Part shown: positions 13,038 to 25,600 of the stretch, piece after piece
Position numbering within the stretch: the first letter of the stretch is position 1
Layout of the letters: every line of letters begins with the position of its first letter
NCBI RefSeq assembly: GCF_964355755.1
Contig: NC_092671.1
Coordinates: 5,343,001 to 5,407,000 of the forward strand
Source of the DNA: Antedon mediterranea
Lineage: Eukaryota; Echinodermata; Crinoidea; Comatulida; Antedonidae
Length of the DNA stretch: 64,000 nt
Direction: 5' to 3'
Position numbers and translations under genes: made by a program
Notes under the pieces: model-generated
What the model saw: only the letters and a program-made list of their open reading frames with translations
The model's database searches: none
Told to the model about the DNA's origin: nothing

Positions 13038-13654
13038 AGATAAAAAATAGTTCTGATGGAAGAAAAACAATAGCTAGATTAATTAAAAATGTTCATTAAT
13101 GTATTTCCCCAATCAATAGATGTCCCGTTGGAACGTCCTTGTGTTGAATGTCTGCAATTATTACCATACTAGTTTGCCAAAAATACATTGTTCATCTATA
13201 GGCCTAAATTTAATGTTCGAAGATTTAAGAAAAATTAGGAACACATTTTTATTTCAACATAGTACCGTACTGTAGTAGTTGTTCGAAATATGCCTAGTCC
13301 ACGTATTGTTCGTGTTTAAAGGACACAAACTTGTTTTGAAAATTTATTTTCCAGTAAATAACGGTAAATATCCAATTCACACAAATGAAAGTGAATAAAA
13401 TAATTTAAAGAAAATACGTTATCAAACAATCAACAATAAATCAGAGCCATATATAATTGATTATAAATGGATCTTCAATAAATTCATAAACATCGCCCTC
13501 TATTATTTTAACGACTGGTTAAAAGACTACGAGAAATCATCCGGGAGTTTTACTGTACGTCGTTTTGTTTCTCGCGGGTTTAGGGTTTGTTGTTTTTCTG
13601 ATTTGAATCGGTTTACACAATAATTTAGGCATATAAAGGACACATCTATTAAAG

Positions 13655-16600
13655 ATGTCAGCTCCCATAGCTAAAGAAACAAGACCGGAACTTTTTGCGG
13701 TATGTATGCGTGGTTTTTTATCTTGTTTTATATAGTAATGCAACGTAAAAGTTTGGGTGGTTATTATTACAGTTAGCCATTTTTTAAGCTCACGAGGCGG
13801 CCGCGCGGCATGAGGTAAATCTTCTACATTTACACTGTCGTGTACTGTACTCTGTAGCCTGTGTGTGTGAACCACCGGTCATATGGAATGGCCGGACAGT
13901 GGCCTGTGGAGGGCATTTATGCGTATAAAGTGGTAAACCCCTAAAGTGGCTAAATAGAAGTCTATTATTATTAATGTGTCAGTTTTCCAATTAGGCCTAG
14001 GCCCTATATAGTAAATAAAATAATGCATTTAATTTAATATTTTCTGTAGAGTTCTGAGAATACACACCAGAGAGAGAGAGAGAGAGAGAGAGATCCGAGT
14101 GAAGTGGGCCTAGCAGTACGATTTTTAGAGAAATGTCCAATAATAATGTTGTAATGACCTCATAATAATGCATCTTCATGACTACACTGCAGTATTTTTG
14201 CATTATTTGTTTAACAACCCTGTACCTGATATTTTTAGGGATGGGGATACATACCAGACAAAGTAAAAAAGGCACAAAAGAAGGTGGAGGCGTCACCGTA
14301 TGATGTTGATGCTTGGAGTGTACTGCTACGAGAAGCTGCGGTAAGAAACTTTAATTTAATTTCAGGTTATTTTGATGTTTAGAACATTTGTTTAATTCAA
14401 TGGAAACTTATAAATATAAAATCCAAAAAAATAAAAGATATATTTACAGGCAGAGATTCAAACCTGCAACCTTCTGCTTGATTTGCAGTTGTCCTGACCA
14501 TTAGACCACTAAAGTGTTTCATGGTATCATTCAGATATAGTGACGCCTCATAGTCGTACAGCAAAACAACACTTTAGATCTCAAGCAAGGACAATTAAAC
14601 GCACACGCAACAGAGATCAAATTGATGCACTATCATCATTCAGTATATTCACAGAGGGATCTATACATACAAATTTACATTAACAATCACAAAACAAATA
14701 GCCAATAATCACTATGATTGAAAAGAGCCCTGTTAAGTGCGCTATGTCGTGATGTTGATAAACGATGAGGAAATGAGCAACAGTTACAAAAATTAATTGC
14801 AGAAACATTACACAGTCACAACATAGTTTGGTAGAGAGTTTTAATAATTATCCTAGCTAATGATTTCTTGTTTTTATTTTTCAACAGAATCAACCAGTTG
14901 ATAAAGCAAGACCACTGTATGAACTGCTTGTATCCACGTTCCCTAACTCTGGAAGATACTGGAAAATATACACTGATCAAGAGGTTACTAGCAATCTTTA
15001 TTTTACTTTCTTGCTAATAATTCAATTAATATTTAGGATTTACAGTGAAACTTGAAGACAGAAATGTATAAGCATGCTAGATTTAATTGTGTGTGAACCA
15101 CCTTGCTTAATATAAACCACCAAGCTCAAATGTTTGCCGTTTTAGGCCCTTCCATATGACTTAATTTATATATCACCAGGTTTGCCTTTATAATGCCTTC
15201 TATTTGACTTAATTTACTGTAAATTACCCAGCTAAATATTTACCATAATACTTTTTTAGGCCCTTTCATCTTGCTTTTAAATTACCCAGCCTAAATCTTT
15301 ACCGTTTTAGGCGCTTACTCCTGGCTTAATTTAAAGGACCAATTCAGTATTGAAAAAAAAAAGTGAAAATATTAAATTCCTTCAATTCTGTATGTAATAA
15401 CCATTAAACAAAATAAGATTTTATGTGCGCTACATCTCAAATGTTACGACAATGGGCCCAGTATTGACTTTTATAACCCTTTGTTGTTAACTAAATTATT
15501 TGTGCAATATATTATCTATAATAAATATTGTTTATAATATTTCTACCTTCAATGTTTCACTTTTGTGTGGTTCATCATATTGTTTTCAGTTCATGATTAC
15601 TATTATTTTATGCATATATGGCTGTCACAGAGTTAGTATGCAAAAAATGTTCATGCTTAAAGTCTGTGATAACCGACATTCACACAGTAAATGAGTCTTA
15701 CGACTGATTTGTGTACTGCGTTTTCTTTGTTGTCTCTTTTTATTGGACGGTTTTTATTGAGTTTGAGTAGGAGAGAGAAATTGAGCTAATTAGTGAGATG
15801 TTTATATGGATTTGGATATGAGTGAGTGAAAACAGTCCTGTAGAAAAACAAAACAATAACAACAGATAATAATAAACTGAACAGTACAACACTTTATGGA
15901 TTCACCTAACCACAACAGTTGATCAAGAACATGAGCTACTGTATATAAATGTTTATTAAAACATTGTTTTATACTGCAATATACTAATTAAAATTCATTA
16001 TTGAAAAAATTCAAATTTTAAAAATTGGAATGGAAGGAAAAAAGGCCATAAAAAACCGTGTATAATAAATGATTGTATGAAACCAGTTTGGTAAATTAAT
16101 TCATGGAATAAATTATGGAAATTTTTTGTATGTTTGTACAGTACAAAAATGACAATGTTGTATTTAATATCAGAAGGTAACTCATTGTCATAATTAAGCA
16201 TTGTTTGCTCCAGGACACAACTCAAGAACATACTACTCTACTTTAATTTAATTTTGTCCTATCTTCCTTTTTCTAGTGAAAACAATACATACCATTCACG
16301 GTTCACATTACACATTAATTACTACTGACAACTGCATAAATTAACACACTTGCAAAACCTCAACAAATCATGAATTACAATGACAGATGTTTTTTTGATA
16401 CAACAATATAGTATAAGATAATTAAGTGTCTATACAGTACAGTACAACTTATCAAAATTCAGGGATTATTTCCGCCACTTTAGCATATTATAGCTAAATG
16501 CTACAATACACGCTTACAGTGTTGCTACAGTATGCATTTATCAAATGGCAGCAAATAACATACTCTAAATTTAGATTAATCGGTAGTTATTGCTTATTAA

Positions 16601-19600
16601 GTTCTTTAATGAAAATGTTCTCTGAAATTTGTGTTTCATTCAATATAGCCTACATACAGTATTTCCATGTCATTGTCAGTAATTTACGGAACCTATTTCA
16701 TACAATACAACTTGCAGAATATGTTATACAATTTGCGGAAATTTTGTTTTGAATATAAAAACAACTTACAGAACTTTTTTTTCTATAAAAAATGCACTAC
16801 AAAACATGTGTTTTTCATACAATTTACAGAGCTTTCTTCATTTGTAATGTACATGATGTGTTTTCCATACAAAGTGCACACATGCCTTGTATTTCTCATA
16901 CAAAACTAGAATTTCAATATATACAACAATTTACAAAACTTGTGTTTTTCATTTCATACAGAACTTTACAGGGCTTGTTTTCTGTACAGAACTTTGTTTT
17001 TTTTTTCATACAAACCTACATTACCAAACTTCTTACATTTTCTTAGAATGTACAGATGTTGTGTACAGAAACGAAGATGTTGAGTACTTTTTGAAAATAA
17101 ATTCAGAAAGACACTTTGGATTGAGATTTGGTTTTAGTTCTCTATGCACCGTGGTTAGAATAGTAGGTGAGCTGGGGATAGGGAGTGAGCTTTAATTTTA
17201 GATTTTGGTGAGGTTTGAGACATTGAACAATTTTGATTGAGTTTTGAATATATTGTTGAGCTGCTGTGTCAATTTTATAAGAAAGTGATATTGAGACTAC
17301 TGTAAAATTGGGGAGGTGGTGTGAAAGTGACTTGTTAAATCTTTATTACTGTAAGGGTATCCTTTCTTTTGATATGGCCAAAATCCATTTGTACAATTTT
17401 GGAATACAATGTCTAAAACAACCATCTAATCAAAAATAAAATTGTCATTTAAAGAAATCAAAAGTACAGTAAACTGTACAGTGTTATTGTTAAATTTTTG
17501 TTCCGGCTGTTCAAATTTTAAATGTACATATATATAATAAAAAAAATTAATCTGTAACTCTGATAGAGTGTTCTAGATGTCATATGATAAATAAATGCCG
17601 ATTCAAAATAAGCGGGCCTTCAAGTTTTTAATGTTACAGTATTAATGCTGTATTACAAAAAGTATTAGTGTGCATGTGAAAGTAATGCAATTGGGAGAAT
17701 AGTGTATGCAATGAGGAGACGAAGAATTAACTGTGTGAAATACTGTACAGTGTTTTGTCTTCTACTAACTAACATGCATTTTTTTTCAGCCACAAAATAA
17801 AAGTATTTCTTTTATTTTAAATAAACAGTTGCTGCCATTTATAATGTGATATTATGGTATATAAAATATTATTTACAGTTACATACTTTTGAAAAAGCAT
17901 GCTCTCTTTTAGACAATAGTAGAGTTAACTGAAATTAATTGTATTCATTTTGCACATGTGCTAATCGTAAATTTAATTTTAATATCTTCGTCAACAGCAG
18001 TGTACGCATTGATATCATAACTATGCACAGTTTAATTTGATAATATTCGTAAAGCATTTAATTGTTTTTAATATAAAGACATTAGGGTTTAATTATCAGA
18101 TTAAAGGTGTTTTGAGAATAATTAAAGAAAATGCTCAAATGACTTGTTGTTAAGTGGTAAAAAAGTTTGTGTGTGTTATTAAAACTATTGTACAATATTT
18201 GAAGCTTTGTGATTGATTTTAGTGTATTATTAGCACCAGATCATTTTAGTCATTTACACAAAGCTGTGTGAGGTAAGTACCACAGACAATAACAATACAT
18301 TGAATAAATAAATGGTAATTTAATGTGTTATGAATTTGATTGGTCTTTGGAGAATGCACTATTCTTTGTGAAAGGGAACTCCGGAAAAAGCCAACACTTG
18401 AATAAAACGACCTAACAATGGACAGTACCATTGTAAAGTAGGGGTATATACATGTGAATTTTAGTAAACGCCAGGCCCAACTATGTTTAGTTGCCTATAC
18501 TACTGAGAAAGTAATTAGGTGGTTCGAAATCCAGCGGTCTTTTACTACATGCATGCGAAAGATCATAGAGCAAAGTAGATATAATGTAACCAACGTCTGT
18601 TCATGATCATAAACCTTACTTAATTGAACTTCTCTTTGGTGGAAGCAATCACAAAATTGTTTCCCAGTTGTGTTACAGTAGTCTCAATCGGGACTGCTGG
18701 GTGTAAACACTTTTTTTCTTGGTGGGTATTCGCCAATTATTGTACTGTATATTTACGTATTTTATTTTATTAGTACAAACGAATGTCACCATTACATATT
18801 CATATAATTTTTTGAACACTTGGTCTGTGTCAACTCCGTACGTACTGTACAGTAGTTCCATTCAGATTTGAAAAGAAAGTGTTTGATGATACACCCATTT
18901 TTCTTTGACAATAGTCTGATTGACTACGTGTCAACCCGCCCTGGAGTGAGGTGTTCTACCAGGAAAGAATGAAATTACATACAGTACGTAATTTCACTCT
19001 TCCCTGGTTCTGCTGTGTTGTATCTCTTTGTTTAAATTGTCTATTCATTGACAATCAGGACAAAAGCATATGGAGCATGCGTGATTTGTAGTTCAAATCT
19101 CCCGCTTCTGTTATTTTTCTTTTTAAGAAGGTACTTTTCACGTCCTTCTGTCTCTGTCTTGGAATTTGATAAAATCACTCTTCCCTGGTTCTGCTGTATA
19201 GTATCTCTTTGTTTAAATTGTCTATGCATTGACAATCCGAAAAAAGGCATGCGTGATTTGTGGTTCAAATATCACGCTTTTTTTCTTTTTTTTAACAACG
19301 ATCCTTTCTATGATAATCTGGAACAAATCACGTGCTTCTTGCTCTGTTTTAGAATTTGATAAAATCATATTTGTTAGCGTGTAGGCCTATGGTACACTTG
19401 TCAGTATTGTGATTTGAGGTTCAAAGGTCCCGCTTCTTTATGTTTTCCATAATAATATAATCTGGCACAAATCACGTGCTTCTGTCTGTCTAAAAATGTT
19501 ATAAAATCATAATTGTTAGCCTGCGTGTTAGGCCTACGGTACACGTGTCAGAATTGTGATTTGTGGTTCAAATTTCCCGCTTGTTCAAGTACCTCTTAAG

Positions 19601-22600
19601 TACGGGTGCGAAAAAATTGTGTGAAACATACATTTACCGTACCGTATGTTTGACAAAATCAAATAATGTTAGCTGCTTGTACTGTACATTTATTTATTTA
19701 TTAACATTTTCTTGTTCTTGTGCCCGATTCAAAGTTCAAATCTGTTTTGGATTCGGATGGAATCGTATGAAGTTGTTAGCTTGTATTGTAATGGAAATAT
19801 CATTATCGTCAGTGTTATTTTGCGTGATTTCAAGTTCCCACTGCTTTGGTTTTTCTCCTTTAAACTCGATCCTTCTCACGCTGTCTTGTTCACAAGGTAG
19901 TTTATTGAAAGATAATATACACTAACGAGTAAAGCAGCATTGTTAAAATAAAGCACAGTAGGAGCCCCGGTATGTATGTGTACATAACTATGTTTTCATA
20001 ATGATGTACACTACTGCATGTTAGACGGTTGGCAATGTTCCCGATCACACTTGCATAATTCCACTAGTAAACTGTAGTGCCTACTACAATGTAAAGGTTT
20101 GCTCAAAGGAAAGAAAATTAGGCCGATTTATTGAAATTCTTTGCCCCGAATACGAATATTTTAGTCTTCGACGACTGATTTAGGCCTGATCTACTTCCAT
20201 TTTCATTATTACAGAATAAATTTAGTTACATTTTCTGTGAAGCTCAGTTCCACTGTATCTCCAGTATGTTAGTACCGATAGTATATCTCCTCCGGTAGAC
20301 CTACTCTTCTCATTGCAAAGACTCTTCCACGAAGCTTTTTCATTTTAGAACGAAGCTTAAACCTAATCTAAAATATTGATTGAGTCCGTTTTGTTTGTTG
20401 TCGTTTTTAAATTGCAAAGTTTGTTGTGGATCTTTTCAACTATGTACTGTAGTTCCCTCATCTGTTAAACATTACCTTTGTTTAGATCATAGAGGAATAA
20501 TTCCTTCATGTTTAGACCAAATTAAAACGAATGAAATCTGATTTGTTGTCAGTCACAAAAACCGTGTCAGTTATAGTAGGCCTAATAAAATGTCATAATC
20601 GGGCTTTGTAGTTGTATCTAATATAAAGATTCTGTATACGGTACTTTTATGTACATTTCTATGTACTGTACTTTCATTGAAAATTAAAAGCCCCTTTAGA
20701 GAGAACGAACCTACTTTTTATTATGATTTTGGCACATTTAGTAATTCACAATTGTGTAAAATTATTATGTAGGCCTATACATTTATGTTCTTCCACACGT
20801 TTCACGATCAATTAGATGTGACAACCTCTGTCATAGTTGAAGTATCTAAGTCAACATGTGTTCGCCCTACTTGTTTTCAGCGTGTCAGACGGCACCTGTG
20901 TTCTTTATGACAAAATATATTCTTATCAGTTGCTGAAATTAAAATTGGTTTGAACTTAAGTTAAGCCGTTACTTAGAATACCAATTCCACCAGATTCTTC
21001 CTACTGTATCTTGCTAGATGTTTTACGTATCATAGGATACATCCAGCATACAACATCACATGTGTTTCACATTATCTATTTTTAACATTTTACTGATGTT
21101 AAATATGCCAGAATTAATTTTAGTATTTCTTCATAGAGTCATTGGTTTGTGTACCCTTTTTTGGTAAAAAAAAACCCCAATCTTCCACCATGTCCATCGG
21201 GAGAAAACATCACAACGAATGCCTTCAAGGATGCAACACACTAGGGCAATAACGATCGACGATATATATAGATAAATATGCATTTTTCCTACATAACAGA
21301 AATCCAAAAAGTTTGCATCCTACATATTATAACCATTTATGATGTCTGATAAAAATAATATTTTTTTTTAAAATTCAATCAAAATGACGGCATAATTAGT
21401 AAGAGCAAAAATATCGCGACGATAAAACTTTTTAGATTTCTGTTTTTAGTAGGAAAAATGCACATTTATCGTCGATCGTTAGCGTCCTAGTGTAAATAGA
21501 CCTTTATCCCGTCATTACTGGTGATCTCAATGGTCAATGTTCAGTCTACCGAGTCCTACTCTGCCAAAACAGTCAAATTAATTAGTGTACAGCAAGATAA
21601 AAGAGGCATAACTAATAACTAAATAAAACATTTTGGCTTGAAAAAAGATCATACACCGTTAAATACATTTAACAAGCTTTCGAATTCCTCCATGGTACAG
21701 TACGACGACGGACTAAATTAAGTCATGTTAATGCATGCGTGGACATTGGGTGGGACGGGCGTCCTCAATCAATTCCTCAACAGATATGACACGTTATTTC
21801 TTGGTCCAATGTCTTCATAATCGAAAGCGTTTTATTTATTCTACGTGTATCGTTCTCTTGTTATACTAGGATGCTCCATACAATACTACTTTACAAATAA
21901 AAATATGTCCCTAATCTCCTTTCTTATCTCTCGGAATGGATCACCTGCTTGTCCTACTATTTTGTCCTACTGGTATCTCCATTTAGGTCTTTCTTTTGTC
22001 TCCTGGTGATTGTGTTTTGTTTTTTGATATACTTACGCCACAGTCATCATTTTTACTCTTTTATTCCATTTATTAAGTAATTCCATTTTATCTCTGTCGG
22101 TCTCCTGGTGAGTTTGCGGTCATGCATGTTGGTAGTTCTGCCACAGCCGTGAATTTGAACTCTTTTATTTTATTTATCCGGTACCACCAGTGATCTCCTT
22201 TTATTCTGGTGATTTTGAGTTATTTGTTAATAGTTTCGCCGCCGCCATCATTTTTTCTTTCGCTTCATTTATCAGGTATCACCATTTGTTCTCCGTTTTT
22301 CCTGGTGATTTTGCGTTGCGTGTTGGTAGATCCGTCGCAGTCATTTTGTTCTCTCGCTCCACTCGTCCGATATCCTTACTGTGTCTCCTGATTAGTTTGC
22401 GTGCGTGTTTACAGTTAATCTCTTTCGCTCCATTTATCAGTCATAACCCCGCCCCCCTCCCCACCCAACCAGGTATCCCCCATTTAGTCTCCCGGTGATT
22501 TTTGTGTTGCGTGTTGGTAGTTCCACCATGTCCCATTAATTTGAGCTCTTGCGCACTCTAATATCAAATATCTTAATTGTAGTTCTCTGTTGTATATCCT

Positions 22601-25600
22601 GGTTATTTTGCATTGTGTGTGTCGTTTACCGCAGCCGGCCATAAATGTTAGCACTGTACTTTCGCTCCATTATCCAAGTACAGTATCCCCATCCATTTGG
22701 TCTTTGCCGTGTTTCTTGATAAGTTTGCGTTTCTTGCATGTTCCGTATATCTTCCACCGCGTTCATATCTATTTGAACTCTTTCGTTCCATTTACCAAGT
22801 ATCCCGTGATGATAAGTTTTGTGTTGGAGTTCCGCCGCAGCCATCAATCGAGCTCTAATAGCTTTCGCTCTATTTATTGGAATACACATTTGATCTCTGT
22901 TATATCTGCTAATGATTTTACGTTCCATGTTCATCAATATTGAGCTCTTTCGCTATATTTATTAGGTAGGCCATTCCCTTTGGTTTCTTCTGTTTTGTCA
23001 TGCGTTGCATTTTTGCATTTCCGCGTTTTAGTCACATTGCCTAGTCTTACTTATCAATGTGTCAGTTGGTTGAGCTTTAATTCCATTTTTGGTTCTTCTA
23101 AAAACCGAGATCTCGGTAATGTTTACGCATCCGCAGTTTCTAGATAATGTTTCTTGTGTCGTTGTTTTTTCCCAAGATTGCTGTTCTTTTCCTATACATC
23201 TATTTTAGTTTTACTCTAGTTCCGTCACTAGTATTAATGATGTGTTTTCTTTGTGTTTAACCCGTTGTTAAATGCTAGGTAATTTAAACAGAAGAGCGGT
23301 AAACGATAACCGGAAATTTATAGAATATATATTTATATTTCGTATGACCATTTACTCAAAACGCCGCTCATGATAGATGTAGGAACGTGGACACGCTGGT
23401 TTTCCGGTTTCCGTTACCGCTCGTCTGTGTAAATTCGTGTGCGCCTCATATATACTGTACATTTGTTAAATACAAACTCAGACACTCCTTATTTATAATC
23501 TTGTTCCGTTATACCACAACCATACGTTCAATATTGACGATAAGATAATATAGAATCGGCAAAGCGCGGATGGATCCAGACGTGACGGAAGCGCCGATCT
23601 CTCTCCAATCACCATTTCCTGCCCATAATAATATCTTTATTGTGTATCAACTTAAATAAATATCTGATTGTTAGTAATATTATTTTCAATATTATAGAGC
23701 TTTAATTTATATACGTATTTCCTTATTCATACTCCTATCCCCTTCCCCTTTTTGTTACTGCCTTAATTGGAATTTCACACCAATATATTTTAAATCGAAG
23801 ATGTGTTCAAACAGAACAATTACCGTACCGATATCAACGGAAAAACAACGTTTCAATCTCTTTTTAATTACATAACGAACCATCCGGGTTACAAAAAAAC
23901 GCAATACGTTATATAGTCCTATGTTGATTGCTGTAATTCGTATAAAAATGTATAAAACAATGTGCATTCCATTTCTTTCATTTACAGATGAGACAAAAGA
24001 ATTATGATCGAGTTGAAAAGGTAAGAGGATAAAATATATTATTTGATACTTCGTTATATTAAACGTCTTTTGAAATCCGTTTCATATTAGTTTATGAATG
24101 AATTAGTTTCTTTTCGGCCTAAAGTCAATTTTAAATTATACAAAATTCATTCATCCATCCATACGGTTTGGAATGCCATTAATATCTAAATTCATACGTT
24201 CGGTATTTCTTACTGACGTAATTCCGTACGTATGTATTTCCGCATGTTCAGAATGTCTGACTGACGTAGTTCCGTGCGTATACGAATTCGCATGTTCAGA
24301 ATGTCTGACTGACGTAATTCCGTACGTATGTAATTCTGCATGTTCAGAATGTCTGACTGACGTAATTCCGTACGTATGTAATTTCGCATGTTCAGAATGT
24401 CTGACTGACGTAATTCCGTACGCATGTATTTCCGCATGTTTGAAGCTCGCAATTTCATACTTTCGGAATACCACGTGTATGTTCGGAATTGCCATTGTTA
24501 TTCTGTACTTAATTTTTATATGTGAATTCAATACGTTTTTAATGAATACGTTCGTCAATCCTAACGTTTGGAATTTCATACGATTGTGATAAAGTATACG
24601 TTTGGAATCCCATTCTTAACGGAATTTCTTACGGTACGGTTGGAATGGAAACATAGGTTGTGCAATAACATACTCCATATAGTTAATTATTTACGTTTGG
24701 AACGATGTGCCATTTGAATCCATACGGTCGAATAGCATGCGTTTGAAACGCTCCGTATTTAACTCCCGACTTTTATAATTCAAAACGTTCATAATCTAGT
24801 TACTTATTACGTCGTCCTACGTATCCTTTCAATTAACACGTATCTTATAATGTCGTTTGACAGTTAAGATTAGATGCCACTTGGACGCAACGCAGAGACG
24901 TAGATGTTACGCTAGAATGCGTTCGTAATATATTATCGAATACCTTTTGTTTCATTTACAGCTTTTCCAGCGTTGCTTAATGAAAGTGTTAAATGCCGAT
25001 CTGTGGAAGTGCTACCTGAGTTATGTCCGTGAAACTAAATGCACTCTGCCGTCGTTTCGCGAGAAGATGGCGCAGGCGTACGATTTCGCGCTCGATAAGA
25101 TGGGGATGGACGTGAATTCATATCAAATATGGCAGGAATATATTACTTTTCTGAAAGGAGTGTAAGTTATTAACAAATTGGTTTGAATTGTTCGTTACCT
25201 TCTAAAAACGTTACTTAAAACAAATCTGTTTGACTTCTTTAAATGCTGTATCTTAACTTTCTTTAGCACTGGTATTACGTTAGTTTTCACGCTCAATACG
25301 ATAAGAACACCAAACGTGTCTCTCATAAACCCTATCTTTCTTCTTTTTAGTCTACTAATTTCGTTGTCTTTTATACGTTTTTCCGAATCGCTGTTTACGT
25401 TCTTCTTTCGTATTTACATCCGTTCATTTTTTCTCCAGTTTTCTTTCTCAATTTGTTTTTTCTTGTATTGCCTTTATTTTCTATTTATACATCCTTCCTT
25501 TTTTTGTTTTTCCTCTTCAGTTTTCTTTCTCAACCATAACGTTTTTTCTTGTTTTGCCCTTTCCTTTTTCTATATATACATTCTTCCTTTTTTTAATTAT

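Larger units (their letters stand above)
14984..23987 (+). other. CSTF3 intron 3 (9.0 kb, array-rich, weak donor)
   Basis: This is the largest intron of the gene. It begins GTTACT, the only CSTF3 donor with a pyrimidine at +3. Reading on from exon 3 gives 23 further codons before TGA at 15053-15055. It holds at least four unrelated degenerate tandem arrays (15090-15335, 16660-17050, 18985-19590, 21910-22990) and two MITEs (21234-21505, 23278-23438). No coding exon could be supported inside it. Confidence 0.8.

Noticed and set aside
16498-17195. Four overlapping open frames on the plus strand
   Set aside because: They lie in a degenerate tandem array in CSTF3 intron 3, with no conserved motif.
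22190-22943. Open frames on both strands over 100 codons
   Set aside because: They lie in the 110-bp degenerate array and drift with the repeat.
24151-24589. Open frames of up to 142 codons on both strands
   Set aside because: They come from the 48-bp repeat, whose period is a multiple of three.
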